This document shows, in pieces, positions 1 through 11,360 of a stretch of 64,000 nucleotides of DNA (its first letter is position 1; every line of letters begins with the position of its first letter). This stretch comes from Astropecten irregularis. Taxonomy: Eukaryota; Echinodermata; Asteroidea; Paxillosida; Astropectinidae. The notes beneath the pieces are model-generated. The model saw only the letters and a program-made list of their open reading frames with translations. It made no database searches and was not told the DNA's origin. The translations under genes and the position numbers were made by a program. The stretch is taken from the NCBI GenBank assembly GCA_963971285.1, contig OZ020258.1, positions 14,218,614 through 14,282,613 on the forward strand, in the 5' to 3' direction.

Positions 1-1110
1 CCTGTTCAGGCTCAAGAACGGGCGCTGCTCATTCAGGGACTGCTTGAAGGTCAGGCTCAGGATTTCGGGCAGCTGATTCAGGGACCTCTACAGGTTTAAG
101 CTCGCAAACGTGGTGCAGCTGCTTTCAAGGACTGCCACAAGCTCAGGCTTCGGAACGAAGACAGCTGGTTCAGGAACAGCTACAGGCCCGGGTCCAGGAA
201 CGGGCGCAGCTGGTTTAGGGTCTGCTTCAAGCTCAGGCTCAGGATTGAGGGAGCTGCTTCTGAGACTGTTACAGCCTCAAGTTGTGGATTGTGCGACTGC
301 TACCGGCTCAAGCTCAGGATTGGGTACTGTTGGTTCAGAGACTGATTCAGGCCCAGGTCCAGGATGGAGCGCAGCCCATTCAGGGTCTGTTTCAAGCTTA
401 TACTTATGATTGGGAGGATCTGGTTCTGGGACTACTGAAGCCTCAACCCTGGACTCGTTCGGATGCAGCTAGTTATGGGATTGATTTGGGCTCAAGCTCA
501 GGAAGGGGTGCAGTTGGTTATGAGACTGCCACATGCCCAGACTTCGAAACGGGGAAAGCCGTTCCAGGGACTGGAAAAGGCTCAGGCTCGGGAAGAGTGG
601 AGTTGGTTCACGTAATGCACCAGATGGCTCAGGAAACTGCAACTGTAACAGTCTCAACAGACAGGCTTAAGAACGGGAGCTCCTCACTCAGTGTCTGCTA
701 TATACCTGCTACCTGCTCAGGCTCATGATTGGGTGCAGCTGGTTCAGGGACTGTTACTGGCTTAGGCTTCGGAACGGAAACATTCATGATTTGCTACAGG
801 CTCAAGCCCTGGATGGGTGCAGCTGGTTCTGGAACTGCTTCAGGATCAAGCTCAGGATGGGATTGGGACTGCTACAGGCCCAGGTCCACGAACAGGTGCA
901 GCTGGTTCTGGGACTTCTAGATGCCCAGTACTACTGGATGCTCAGGCTTAGGAATGGGTGCGGTTGGTTCTGAAACAGCTACAGGCTCAAGCTCAGGATT
1001 GGGTGCTGTTGGTTCAGGGACTGCTTCAGGCCCAGGTCCAGAAACCGGCGCAGCCGGTTCAGGGTCTGCTCCAGGCTCTTGCCGGTCAGGATCGAGGGGT
1101 GGGGGGGGGG
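1..1110. repeat. 45-bp minisatellite, possibly once coding
   Basis: Degenerate tandem repeat of a 45-bp unit, equal to 15 codons. Similar blocks around GCAGCTGGTTCAGGGACTGC recur at about 70, 115, 160 and 206 and on to about 1070. Because 45 divides by three, several frames stay open for 60-150 codons: one reads Gly/Ser/Ala-rich, another Gln/Leu-rich. Stops interrupt each frame every few units. An AATAAA lies at about 1180, just after the last unit. It may be the decayed 3' end of a repetitive protein gene running in from the left, or only a minisatellite; the sequence does not decide. Confidence 0.7.
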
Positions 1111-1189
1111 CTGGTTCATTTAGTGGTTTACATGAAACAGCCGCACGGTGCAGGTGGTTTCATTAAACTGTCAGGAACTCAATAAAAAT

Positions 1190-1780
1190 CGTGACGTTTC
1201 AAAAAATAATAGAAAGATACACGAGAACGCAAACATATTTGACTAGTACTGAAAAATATGTCCCTTCATAGCCACCATAGAATCGCGAACCTTTGAAATA
1301 CACACAAATTTAAGTAATTTTTCAGTTTCTCTAAGAACAATTTTGAAACAAATCTTAATTTCCTCCTAGGATTCACTCCTTTGCATATATAATTCGTATG
1401 CTTATTTATTTGTGAATTAAGCACATCCAATGTATTTCTAATTCAACCAATTGCCCTTTTATGGTCACCGTAACAGTAAAAAAAAAACCAGTACTATCGG
1501 CATCAATTATTCAAACACATAATTTCAAGTCCAGATATCAAATTCTCCATTTCAAAATAATGCAATATAAGGCCTTTGATCTTTGAAAGGGGACCAGCTT
1601 CTAACAGTTGCTAACTGTTCTTGCAAATATTTTATGATGTACAGTTTCTATCTATCAGGGGTCGTTTACAGTTGAATCCGGCTTGACTTTCCCGCGGTCA
1701 ACCAGAACAAAATGGCTGCCACGTTGGAGCGACGCCGTACGAGATCAATAAACATCACAGCTAGCTTTGAATTATTATTG
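1190..1780. other. AT-rich stretch without a recognised feature
   Basis: No open frame of note, no clear inverted repeat and no recognised domain. At 1700-1760 there is a short GC-richer piece containing AAAATGGCTGCC that is not continued by an open frame. Confidence 0.5.
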
Positions 1781-1839
1781 AATGTTTTTTGTTGTTTGTT
1801 TTATATTTCATTTTATTCATTGCCGTTGTCTTGTTTTTA

Positions 1840-2100
1840 CTTCTATTATTGACGAATCCAAAAGGACGGAGCCACCGAGGGGTTTTAAGGTTACGTTGTA
1901 CGTGCGCTTTAGTGAACCAGAAATGATGATGTGCAATTGTGACCTTCGTCTAGCAAGTTCCCTTTCATTTCTTGTTATTTTTTATATTTCATCGACGTTC
2001 AAAATCATTGATTTCATTTTTGCTTGGTTTTCATCTTGCATATGGGCGTCAGTTTATGGTCGAGATGTTTACGGTCAATCGTTTCGTTTTGATGCCTTTT
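1840..2100 (+). repeat. Dispersed repeat R1, copy 1
   Basis: Shares with 4550-4700 and 16190-16310 a stretch containing CATCGACGTTCAA, a T-rich run, and TTTACGGTCAATCGTT. The left part (GACGAATCCAAAAGGACGGAG) also matches the left flank of the LINE at 11160. A 143-codon open frame at 1782-2213 covers it but resembles no family and lies in repeat DNA, so I do not call it a gene. Confidence 0.55.
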
Positions 2101-2639
2101 GTACTTGGCTAAAAGGTTCTCTTGCCAACAACCACTGCATAAAACTGCACGGAAACGTTAGCTGTATTCCTTGTCTGTTTATTTGTTTGTTTTTCATTAA
2201 TTTGATACAATGACGGTAAAGCAAGACCCTTTGCGCAGTTATTACAGAAAAGGCTTGTTTTGGAAACAGATTTTGGGAACATTTCCCTTAAAAATTTTAC
2301 ACAATAGTATATTTTATAAAATAAAACATAAGTGATTTCTTACATAAATTGGGATCAAACCGACAAACATACAATACCGAATTGCTTTTTTTTCTGCCAG
2401 TGGCCGTGTTTGATCAATTCTTGTTTCATAAATTCTTTAAAGCTTTATTTATTGTAATTAGAATTTTGGTTTTTGAATTTGAATTTTTGAGCCACCTAGC
2501 TCGGGCTTATCCCAAAACGACGTAAGTGTGCTTCAAGACGGTGTATGTCTTCAACCAGATGATTTTAATTCCAAAATTGTTCATTCCAGTTCCCCAGTCC
2601 CCTTTTTCTCTTCGCTTTTGTTAGTGTCCTCCTTTGATA

Positions 2640-2832
2640 TTAAACAGAGTGTACAATGTCAACATTGTCAGTAAAAAATCTCGGTAAGATGTTGCCCAAG
2701 TATACCTTGTTGCTGAAAACTTGACAGTGAACACAGAGAAAAACGAGTTGGGTAACATGTTGCCCAACTGTTGCTCAGATGTTGACGAAAGAATGGAAAT
2801 GCATTCATTTCGCCGACATGTTGCCGACATTA
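2640..2832 (-). mobile_element. GAGTGTAC-type MITE, partial copy 1
   Basis: Starts with the end sequence ACAGAGTGTACAATGTCAAC and carries the internal motifs AACATGTTGCCCAACT and GAGTTGGGTAACATG shared with the copies at 4010, 19609 and 51240. Only one end is clear. It is non-autonomous with no gene. Confidence 0.6.
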
Positions 2833-2983
2833 ACCAATCGGGAGTATACTATAGGCTCTTGGTCGCCTGTTGACGTTACCCGTTAACGGGACAGACGTAT
2901 CCCCATACTGTGGTTTGGACACTGGCATGGTGCCCTGTCTTTCTAACTTTCTTTTAAATACCGTCTTCTTCTGTTTCCTTTTT

Positions 2984-3654
2984 AGCTGTTCCGACATTTC
3001 TGATGTCGGAACAGGTTTTGTTTTTGTTCTGATTTTTCACTAGTATTATTATTCCTTCGCACTTAAGTTTGTTTATTGATTATCTCTTCTTCTGATCAGC
3101 TTAGATGAGGTATCATATGAAAGCTTATAAGCTGAGGATCATTCCTACTCTGAGTTGGAAAGACTCTTAATTAATTAGGCACGTGACAGCTCATTTGCAT
3201 ATTCAATTAGTTAATTTTGTTAGCAGCGTATCTCGAGAACTACAAATGCTATGAAAACAATTCTTTTTCCAAAAGCTTTGTTACATCATGTTGTTGTGCA
3301 TGCTGCCAAGAAATTTACTGTGACGTCATCATGACGTCATCAAAAAAGCAGATTTTTGGTTAGTAGCATATCTCGGGAACGGTAAGTGCTATGGTAATGA
3401 TTCTTTTTGTAAAAGCTTTGTTACATCATGTAGTTGTGCAAACTGCCCCGAAATTTACAGTGACGTTATTATGACGTCATCAAAAGGGTAATCTTTGGTT
3501 AGCAGTATATCTCGAGAACGGTAAGTGATACGGTAATGGTTCTTTTTTGTAAAAGCTTTGTTAGACCCTTTATGCATGCTGCTTTGGAAATGACTGTGAC
3601 GTCATCATGACGTCATCGGAGCTTATAAAGCTGATCAAATAAGTCGGAACAGCT
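2984..3654. mobile_element. AGCTGTTCCGAC-type inverted-repeat element, copy 1
   Basis: Begins AGCTGTTCCGACATTTCTGA and ends GTCGGAACAGCT, so the termini are inverted. The first 30 bp also fold on themselves (GTTCCGACAT against ATGTCGGAAC). The interior has three related sub-repeats of about 130 bp, each with GTAAAAGCTTTGTTA- and TGACGTCATCATGACGTCA-like parts. No coding frame. A second, longer copy with an expanded terminal hairpin is at 8269-9315. Confidence 0.65.
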
Positions 3655-3839
3655 CCGTGTTCGTCCACGAACACTTAAATGTCTAGTTTCTTTTTATTGT
3701 TTATCTTTCATTGATTTAGTTTAGTTTTTTTTGTAATGAGCCTTTGATCACTTTTGTGGAAAAGGCGCACTATAAATTTCCATGATTGTTATTATTATTA
3801 TTATTACCTGACCTAGTATGATCACGTGATTCGGAAGAA

Positions 3840-3989
3840 ATGGCAGCTACGAAGTGGTCTTACGACAACGAGAAAAACCTAATCGAGTTATGGGTAGTAT
3901 GTACACCTCTGTGGGATGTCACATGCAAACAGAACAAAACCAAAATTAAACATACAATGCAAGATATTGCAACTAGATTGGAAAATTAG
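3840..3989 (+). pseudogene. MADF/Myb-like DNA-binding domain fragment
   Basis: A 49-codon frame starting ATGGCAGCTACGAAGTGG has the layout of the first half of a MADF-type DNA-binding domain: Trp near the start (KWSY), then LIELW, then a P-LWD motif, then basic residues and IATRLEN before a stop. Full MADF domains run about 80-90 residues, so this is cut short, and a MITE starts about 20 bp further on. Such domains occur in host transcription factors and in the accessory protein of Harbinger transposons; I cannot tell which source. It could be a first exon if a donor lies near the TGGGTAGTATG. Confidence 0.5.
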
Positions 3990-4009
3990 CCATCCAAATG
4001 CCCATTTCC

Positions 4010-4297
4010 GCTCATTGTTTCGACAACATCTCAACAACATCTCGGTGACATGTTGGCCAAATGTTGCTAGTGTACACAGGGCCCAAAGTCGTGTTGCCCA
4101 GGTGCGTTACCCTAACTGGGCAACACGTTACCGAGATTGTTTCTGAAAATATTGACAGTGTACACAGGGAAAAATGAGTTGGGTAATATGACGCAGGAGG
4201 ATCTCGGTAATGTTGGCCAAATGTTAAGTTGTGTTTCCTTGGTGTGTTGCACAGCCTGGGCAACATACCGAAAATGTTGACAGTGTACACTCTGCTT
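4010..4297. mobile_element. GAGTGTAC-type MITE, copy 2
   Basis: Contains AACATGTTGGCC, TGCCCAGGTGCGTTACCC and ends CCGAAAATGTTGACAGTG followed by TACACTCTGCTTT, the same right terminus as the copy at 19609-19867. The left terminus is lost or rearranged near the MADF fragment. No coding frame. Confidence 0.65.
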
Positions 4298-4549
4298 TAC
4301 CCACCCCACGCTCCCCACACCTCTCTTTTGTTCTGTTCCTATCATCCATTTATGTGTATCTTTACTTGTATGTTCTTAATCTTTTGTCATTTAGCCTTCG
4401 ACGACCCTGCTAGGATCAAAACGCGTCAGGCCCTTCTTATTCAAAAGAAAAGAGGCAATCGGCATCTCAAAGCATTGTATAAATGTCAAGCCAATTTCTT
4501 GCTGATTCGCAGTTTGCAGCAGTTTATTACTTGTACATCCCAAATGATA

Positions 4550-4700
4550 TTCTTAGTTTTCCATCGACGTTCAACCCCATCGATTTTATTTTTGTTTGTT
4601 TGTGAGTATTTTCAACTGTTGCCCGCGATGCATTGGTTTACGGTCAATGGACTTCCATCGTTGGCACATTCGAGGTTTTTACAGTCAATCTTTGTGAGGT
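4550..4700 (+). repeat. Dispersed repeat R1, copy 2
   Basis: CCATCGACGTTCAACCCCAT followed by CGATTTTATTTTTG is identical to 16200-16235, and the TTTACGGTCAAT and TTTTTACAGTCAATC pieces match copies 1 and 3. The open frame over it (4229-4792) has no recognisable domain. Confidence 0.55.
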
Positions 4701-4799
4701 TTATTTTCAAGTATCTGTTTTTTGGAAGAACACCTCAATTGTGGGAGAATTTGTCTGGAAATATTCATGGATATTTCTTTCCCAACTTTTAAAAATGAA

Positions 4800-5230
4800 T
4801 ATGACCATTTCATATTTCAAATCAAATGAATGGTCACAATTCGGGCTTAATTATTTATCACAACACCTGAAATATATATCATTATTATTGTCAGGCAAAA
4901 AAAGTGCATGTACTGAAGTGATCTGCAGCAGAAAAGGGACTCGTTCTCAAGTCTAATTGATTTTGCTTGTGCAGACGAAGTGAATTGATGTTAAATGTAT
5001 CATTTTCTGACACCTTTATTCTTAAGACTATTCACCAGGAGTTTACTAAAAAAGTAAATTTTTTGACAAAATTGTGATCAACACCATATCTGGCGCATCT
5101 GGCTTTGTAAAGGGGTGATTGATTGGTATTAAATTTGGGCTATTTTATAATTATAATACATGGGATTGAAGACTGCCTCGGACAAGACTCAAAGATCACA
5201 TAGGTAATAATCCTCATTATATTATGCTTA
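4800..5230. other. No gene seen
   Basis: AT-rich sequence without recognised coding, RNA or inverted-repeat structure. It could be intron or flanking DNA of the minus-strand gene whose last seen exon is at 5627-5797. Confidence 0.4.
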
Positions 5231-5232
5231 TC

Positions 5233-5585
5233 AAAGGTAGTATCATACTTTGGTAGCATACAGAAACAGACATTTTCACAGATTTACCTAAACTTAAAGG
5301 GTATAAAGATGTTGATGGTAGAAACATAATCGTTCAAATTTTTCAGCCTGAGATGCTGCATTTATCAAGAAAAGAGTCACAGCAATGACCAAAAACAATT
5401 TTGATCTTTTAGAGATCAAAAACTAGTAACGGTGAAAATATTTTAAAAATACGTGGTCGTTTTTTACTGTTTACTCAAAAAGTGGGCACCGCCGTGTGGG
5501 ACTGGGATTTAAACATATGTCTCTTACTGTATCTTCCTTGATATTTTTGTCCATGAATCTGCATTGTTTTGACCAAAAACCCAAC
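5233..5585 (+). mobile_element. ATCATACTTTGGT-type MITE, copy a
   Basis: Starts AAAGGTAGTATCATACTTTG, then TTACCTAAACTTAAAGGGTA, a TTTTAGAGATCAAAA hairpin near 5405 and AAAAAGTGGGCACCG near 5477, ending at CAAAAACC. This is the most abundant small element here: about 12 copies, 200-490 bp, ideal termini TTAAAGGTAGTATCATAC and its inverse. No gene. Confidence 0.75.
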
Positions 5586-5626
5586 AATAACAAATAATGA
5601 TAATTATCTTGTAAGCAGGTACTTAC

Positions 5627-7612
5627 CAGGTGGTGATGGTGGTTGTGTCTGGTATTTTCTTGGGCAATTCTTTCGTATTTGATCCGCAGCTTGTTTCATC
5701 CAGTGATAGGGGTTAGTGTTACCAGGATCAGGCGGAGGTGGTGGACCGAAGTAACATGACCTCATCGCTCCCTCCACGTGTCCAGTAGTCATTAGTACTA
5801 TTGGAAGAAAAGAAATGGACAATTTTAACATAAAGTCACAGAAAAACAAACAGAAAAGCAGACCAATTATGTAGTACCATGCAACATAAAATTGTTAATA
5901 TCATTGGCAATAAAGGCAGCGTGCAGGATTTGCCTCCAAACAAAATTGTTGAGTTTGAGACAGAAAATGGACTCAACAGTTCGTAAAACAGTGCAAACAG
6001 TCAGCATGGGAAATCTTGGTTCATCAGATGCTGGTATTTTCAAGGAAATAAAGATTAAGTGTCTTTAAAAAAAATATTTCGTTCGAAAGATTTAGTGGCA
6101 TTTCGAAAGAGTGGTCTAACCGTGAAGGATTCGGAGGGGTGGGGGCAAGAGTATTTCGGCCTTATTTCTGCTATCTAGATGAACAAAACGTAAAAAGGTA
6201 CATGAATCAACGTCTGTAAGGAAGTTGAAGACCTTCACTTCTGTTTAAGTACCAAATTAAGCCAAAAACGCATATCTTTGCAAATCCATGCACCCTTTAA
6301 AAGGAAGTTATGTGTATTGGTTCCATGTGAATGAGACGATTTGCCTTTTAAACTATTGCTTGATTTGAAATAACAAAATCGCTAACTGTTCTACAAACCA
6401 AGTCATGCTATAGCTCGCTTTGAAGGGTTCCTGCAGTCCTTTTTCAGTCATGTTATTTAATTGCCTTCATACAGACAATTTACTGACAGATAATGAATGG
6501 CAAGTCTTATTTTTGTTTCAAACCAGCATTTGGTTTTCCTTTGAATGGCTTTGAAAAATGGAGGATTTTCATGCATGCTCATGTGGAAAAACCAACAGGA
6601 AAAATATAATAAAATTAAAAAAATCATGAAACTTGAAAAGGCAAGCTTGACCAACATAAATGCTTTAAAAAACAAATTACACTGCCGTTTATGTCAGAGG
6701 AACATATTCGGCACAAATAATTATTGAGGAGGAAAAGGCCTGTCAGAAACCCTATGAATCAACCGCAACTTTTTATACTGCTCCCAGTTACCTTGATGAC
6801 ATCACAGTTTTGTTCATGAATTTGGACATTCTAATTAGCATAAAAACCCAAAACTTGTTGTTAACCCTGAAACAGTTGTGGAAGAGGGTTAAAATCACAG
6901 GCCTACAAAACAGCTGGGTTTTTTTTGCAAATGTTCAAGTCAAAACATTCTTATTGCACAGACCCTTTAAACATAGTATCATACTTTGGTAGCATACCGA
7001 AACGAAAATTTTCACAGATTTACCTCTAACTTACAGGGTATAAAGATGGTGATTGTAGGAACATACCGATAAAAAATGTCTGCATGAAATGCTGTATTTA
7101 TCCAGAAAAGAGGAAAACAAATTACCAAAAACAATTTTCATCTTTTAAAGATCAGAAATAATGGTGACAAGAATTCTAAAATACTGTGGGCGTTTTTCAC
7201 TGTTTTCTAAATGGTGGGCAACGTATGTGACTCGAAATTCCACAGATGACTGTTATTGTATCTTTCTCGATATTTTTGGCCATGAATTTGCATTTCTTTG
7301 ACAAAAACCAAAGTTTGATAATAATTATCTTTTAGTGGAACTTGGCCGACATTATAATTCAGGGCAATAATGATTATTAATAGGACTATTCAACTGTATT
7401 CAGTCTAAAAACTCTGCCACAAATTAACGTACAGAATATAAAGTAATGAGAACAATTCATTATTTTGTTTGAAGCGGAGTTTTGTGATTAATAAAGGTGA
7501 TTTATTTGTCTGGATAAACTCAGCAATCAGTGACTGTATATGATTTTTTTATACAATCTCACTCACCAATAATGGTTATCACCAGTGACGACACAGCCAA
7601 ATGGCGCGGCAT
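5627..7612 (-). CDS. Secreted Pro-rich small protein, two exons seen
   Basis: Exon 1 codes from an ATG at 7612 down to 7567 (15 codons plus one base) and ends at a GTGAGT donor. Exon 2 runs from 5797, after a CTTCCAATAG acceptor, to 5627, before a GTAAGT donor. Joined in phase 1 they give a hydrophobic signal peptide (start MPRHLAVSSLVITII) followed by a mature part with SCYFGPPPPPDPG, NPYHWMKQA and NCPRK, so two cysteines and a run of five prolines. Exon 2 is 171 nt and phase 1-1, as in shuffled extracellular modules. It ends at a donor, so at least one more exon lies at lower coordinates; I could not find it. I recognise no family. A paralogous exon is at 17811-17993. The splice signals and the conservation of frame between copies argue that this is real coding DNA. 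Confidence 0.7.
5890..6080. repeat. Intron flank of a segmental duplication (partner 18070-18250)
   Basis: AGTACCATGCAACA, TTGAGTTTGAGACAGAAAAT, ACTCAACAGTTCGTAAA and GGGAAATC-TGGTTCATCAGA all recur in the same order near 18075-18230. With the exons (5627-5797 and 17811-17993) this gives a duplicated block of about 450 bp in the same orientation. Confidence 0.7.
6966..7325 (+). mobile_element. ATCATACTTTGGT-type MITE, copy b
   Basis: TTTAAACATAGTATCATACTTTGGTAGCAT-type start, AACTTACAGGGTATAAAGAT, a TTTTAAAGATC motif and a CATGAATTTGCATTTCTTTG end show the family. It lies in the intron between the two exons of the 5627-7612 gene, 240 bp from exon 1. Confidence 0.75.
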
Positions 7613-8239
7613 CTTGGCAATCCTGTACGGCGCTGGCAGTCGACACAGCCTAGCTTTCCTTTCCTTGTTTGTCCAAATAGTAACCCACTTAGCAAAGGAA
7701 GATACCAAAGACAAGAAAACATCCGAATAGTTCGTGAAATTAGTGCGGAAATTTGTCCAGAACACCGGTGCTCTTGACTCCGTGGTCAGCTCCGTGTTGT
7801 GCAGCTCGCCCGACCACTGCTAGCGTATACGACCGCCTCAGTCCATGTCAGAAGTACACACAATGGAGATTGATGCGCCGACCCATGCAGTAATTATTAT
7901 AATTTTTCCCAAGCACCATTTTTGATTTGTACTATTTTTTTTTTGGGGGGGGGGCCGGGCGGTGAAAAAAACACAACCTGGGGGTTCTGTGTTTATTGTC
8001 TGCGGGAGACTACAGATACATTTTGATAGGGTCTAAAATTGGCTCTATTTTATTTGGCTTTGGTAGCGGAGGGATACTTCCTGAAAATAGACGGTTTGTC
8101 GGGGGGAGGCATGTGTAATGTGCCTATTTCGGACGTGTTTTATTTTCTGTGGGCATTTTGCCAAATTTTTCATCATATTTTAGTTCCTCGTAGAATTTTT
8201 CTTCTGGCAACATTGGATGAATACTGAATAAGAGAGAAA

Positions 8240-8553
8240 CAGGTATTGTTTTTGCTTAGATTTTTATTAGCTGTTCCGACATTCCCGATGTCGAAACAGG
8301 TATTGTTTTTGCTTAGATTTTTATAAGCTGTTCCGACATTCCCGATGTCGGAACAGGTATTGTTTTTGCTTAGATTTTTATTAGCTGTTCCGACATTCCC
8401 GATGTCGGAACAGGTATTGTTTTTGCTTAGATTTTTATTAGCTGTTCCGACATTCCCGATGTCGGAACAGGTATTGTTTTTGCTTAGATTTTTATTAGCT
8501 GTTCCGACATTCCCGATGTCGAAACAGGTATTGTTTTTTGTTCGGATTTTTCA
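8240..8553. repeat. 57-bp tandem repeat of a hairpin
   Basis: The unit AGCTGTTCCGACATTCCCGA plus TGTCGGAACAGG and a TATTGTTTTTGCTTAGATTT tail starts at 8269, 8326, 8383, 8440 and 8497. TTCCGACAT and ATGTCGGAA pair around a short loop in each unit. It is an expansion of the terminal hairpin of the element that follows. 57 is a multiple of three, which keeps a meaningless frame open. Confidence 0.9.
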
Positions 8554-9315
8554 CTAGTATTATTATTCCTTCGCACTTAAGTTTGTTTATTGATTATCTT
8601 TTCTTAGCTTCTTCTGATCAGCTTAGATGAGGTATCATATGAAAGCTTATAAGCAGAGGATCATTCCTACTCTGAGTTGTAACGCTTCTTAATTAATTAG
8701 GTACGCGACAGTCATTTGAATATTTAATTAGTAATTTTTGTTCTCAGCGTATCTCGAGAAAGGCAGGTAGTACGAAAATATTTTTTTTGCAAAAGCTTAG
8801 TAGCACCTTGTAGATGTGCATGCTGCCATAAAATTTGTGACGTTACGTCATCAACTCATCATGACGTCACGACCGGAAGTTGAATTTTGACTCGAAATAA
8901 CTCGAAAGCGAATGGATTTGGGCATTTAAAACCAAGTCTAAAAAGATAGAGACATGCTAGGGCTTTCAGAAAATATAGGTGATTACGTCATACGGGTTAC
9001 ACAGCGCCCTCTACGGTTGATTAAAGATATACAGTGATTACGTAATCAGAAAAGAAACAACAGATTTCCGCCAAATTTGGTAAGTGTCAAGCATTGGAAC
9101 ACCTCCTTATGTTCGTGAAGTTTGAATGTGATAACGTCATTCAACCGGAAGTTATGTGCTTTTAAATGAAACATTACGTCATTATTAAAATACTATTTAC
9201 TCGGTAACGGCATATGCTAAGAAAATAACTCTTTTTTCTAAAAGCTCTTTTACATCCTTTAGTTGTGCATGCTGCAATGAAAATTGCCGCGACCTCATCA
9301 TGACGTCATAAAACT
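8269..9315. mobile_element. AGCTGTTCCGAC-type element, copy 2 (expanded left end)
   Basis: After the hairpin array it follows the copy at 2984-3654: CACTAGTATTATTATTCCTT, GATCAGCTTAGATGAGGTAT, and the ATCTCGAGAA and TGACGTCA sub-repeats. The right terminus is not clear; similarity fades near 9315. No coding frame. Confidence 0.6.
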
Positions 9316-9319
9316 TGCT

Positions 9320-10390
9320 GTTTTAAAGCCCGAGATCGAGGGCCCATAATGTATGTGTATGTGCATGGCCATGGTATGTGCGTGTACATCCACTGCATGT
9401 GGTGCATGCTCTTTACAGTTAATCCCCGAATGAGCTGGGACTGGTTTATCTTAAGGGAACACGCCGGCTTCAAAGATCCAAAAATGAACAATGCAGAGTA
9501 TAGCACAATACATGTATTTATGATCTCGTGTCTGGACAACAAAGTAATTACTACATGCATTCTCTCTTTTGTGTGGGTTCAGGAGTCCATATAATATTTA
9601 TTATTGTTAAACAGTTTCATCCTTCAACATAATGATAAATTATAATACATTATAATACATGTAGTTGCTTTTCTCAGGCCGATTTTAAGTTTGTTTTTGA
9701 CATGACAGCTTCTAGATTGATCATAGCTGCCATCATAGCTGGCAAAGTTAAAATAGAAACCTTTACTATCATCGTAACTATAATCTGCTTTACTAAAGGT
9801 CAGCACAACCACCGAGCCTTTGTAGTGATAACTTTCAACAATACATTAAGAATACTATCTTCAACGTTTAGTCTAATTACAAGCTGTAATTAAAAACTGT
9901 ACCTTCTTCTCTTCATCTTTCCATAAAGGGTTTCATCAGGCTTTCGAGCTACAGTGCCTAGGGTGCTTTTGAGGAATCCTTGGTGTCATTACCAGAAATT
10001 ATTAATAATAATAATATTAATAATATAATGGGTGCTTAGGGAGACATTCCGATAGGGACGTGCACACGACTTAACTTACCTTTTTCTAAACATCCTCCAA
10101 ACTAATGAACCTGTAATTGAAATATGTTCATTTGAGAGATTTCTCTGTCTTCTATCAAAATATGGACAGTAAAAATATGTCTTTAAGATGTAGAAATATT
10201 TTTGGGGAGACAACAAAATGTCTCCCTATTGACCGGTGTCTCCCAAATGTTAACTTTCAGATGCTAACCTGTCTCCCTATTATGCAATTTAGAAAAATAA
10301 TCTTGACTATAACAAACATAAGGAATAAGAGAAACCAGAATCAAACCTTTATACGAATCGCTTATTTTCTAGTTTCCGCCAGTGAAAGTG
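9320..10390. other. No gene seen
   Basis: Several frames of 60-90 codons exist but none shows a domain, signal peptide with splice signals, or codon pattern I can support. A direct repeat TATAATACATTATAATACAT lies near 9640. Confidence 0.4.
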
Positions 10391-10395
10391 TTTGA

Positions 10396-10732
10396 TTGGT
10401 AAAGGTCACATGACAGCATTTGTCTGATCAAATATGTACATGAAGTGATTAACCTGTGAAAATTTGAGCTCAATCGGACATCTGAGTCACGAGAAAATAG
10501 CGAAAACTCGATTCAATTTTTCTTATAAAACATGAATAATGGTTTCGATCTTACCCCGAGATCAAAACTGTTTTCGGTCTTTGTTTGACAAATTTCTAGA
10601 TAATTACAGCTTTTCTGGCGAAAATATTTTTTAACGGAATCCTTCTACCAGCACCATCTTCGTATCCTAAAAGTTATACGCAAATTATGTGAACTGTGTT
10701 GGTATGTTACCAATCCTGTACTGAAAATTTTA
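10396..10732 (-). mobile_element. AAAGGTACA-type MITE, copy 1
   Basis: Inverse of the element at 17435-17798: shared pieces include GTGAAAATTTGAGCTCAATC, CTTACCCCGAGATCAAAACT and GGTATGTTACCAATCCTGTA, ending TTTTAAAGG. Non-autonomous, no gene. Confidence 0.65.
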
Positions 10733-11062
10733 AAGGTATATAATTATACTTTGGTATAGCATATACCATATAACTTGCAGGGTATAAAAATGGTGATGGT
10801 AGAAACATACCGTTAAAATGTTTCTGCCATAAATGCTGTATTGTTTTCCAGAAAAAAATAAAACCACCGACCAAAAACAATTTTGATCTTTTAAAGATAC
10901 AAAAAAACGGTGACAAGATGTTAAAAAAATGTGGGCGTTTTTCATTGTTTTCTCAAACAGTGGGCACCGTATGGGACTGAAAAGTTCACAGATGACTGTT
11001 ACTGTATCGTCCTCAATATTTTCGTTCATGAATCTTTGACAAACAGCAAAATATGATAAAAT
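10733..11062 (+). mobile_element. ATCATACTTTGGT-type MITE, copy c
   Basis: AAAGGTATATAATTATACTTTGGT-like start, AACTTGCAGGGTATAAAAAT, TTTTAAAGAT, CAAACAGTGGGCACCGTATG and CATGAATCTTTGACAAA mark the family. It abuts the neighbouring MITE directly, sharing its TTTAAAGG. Confidence 0.7.
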
Positions 11063-11360
11063 TACCCTTAAGAAAACTTTAGACATTTATATATGAATAA
11101 TTTATATAATACAGTAATTATAATATATTTGAATTTTGTATTTGAATTGTATTATCTTTTTGCGAATCCAAACGGAGCCACCTCGGGTTTATTCCTCATC
11201 AAAAGTTGCACCAGTCGAACCGGAGCACAACGCATATAAACAACCGCCAACCCCTACCTCCACAAGAAATGGAATGGAAACGCTACTAGAAGATGATGAG
11301 TTCCAATTGTCATTGGCTTGTTTAAGCCAAATTAAGGACCTGGCTGATGGTAGTATCCCC

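Noticed and set aside
1782..2213. 143-codon frame with hydrophobic start
   Set aside because: It lies in dispersed repeat R1, other R1 copies do not keep the frame, and no domain or splice support is seen.
4229..4792. 187-codon frame
   Set aside because: Starts inside a MITE and runs through R1; composition and lack of any motif say chance.
8345..8557. Repetitive 70-codon frame
   Set aside because: It is the 57-bp hairpin array read as protein.
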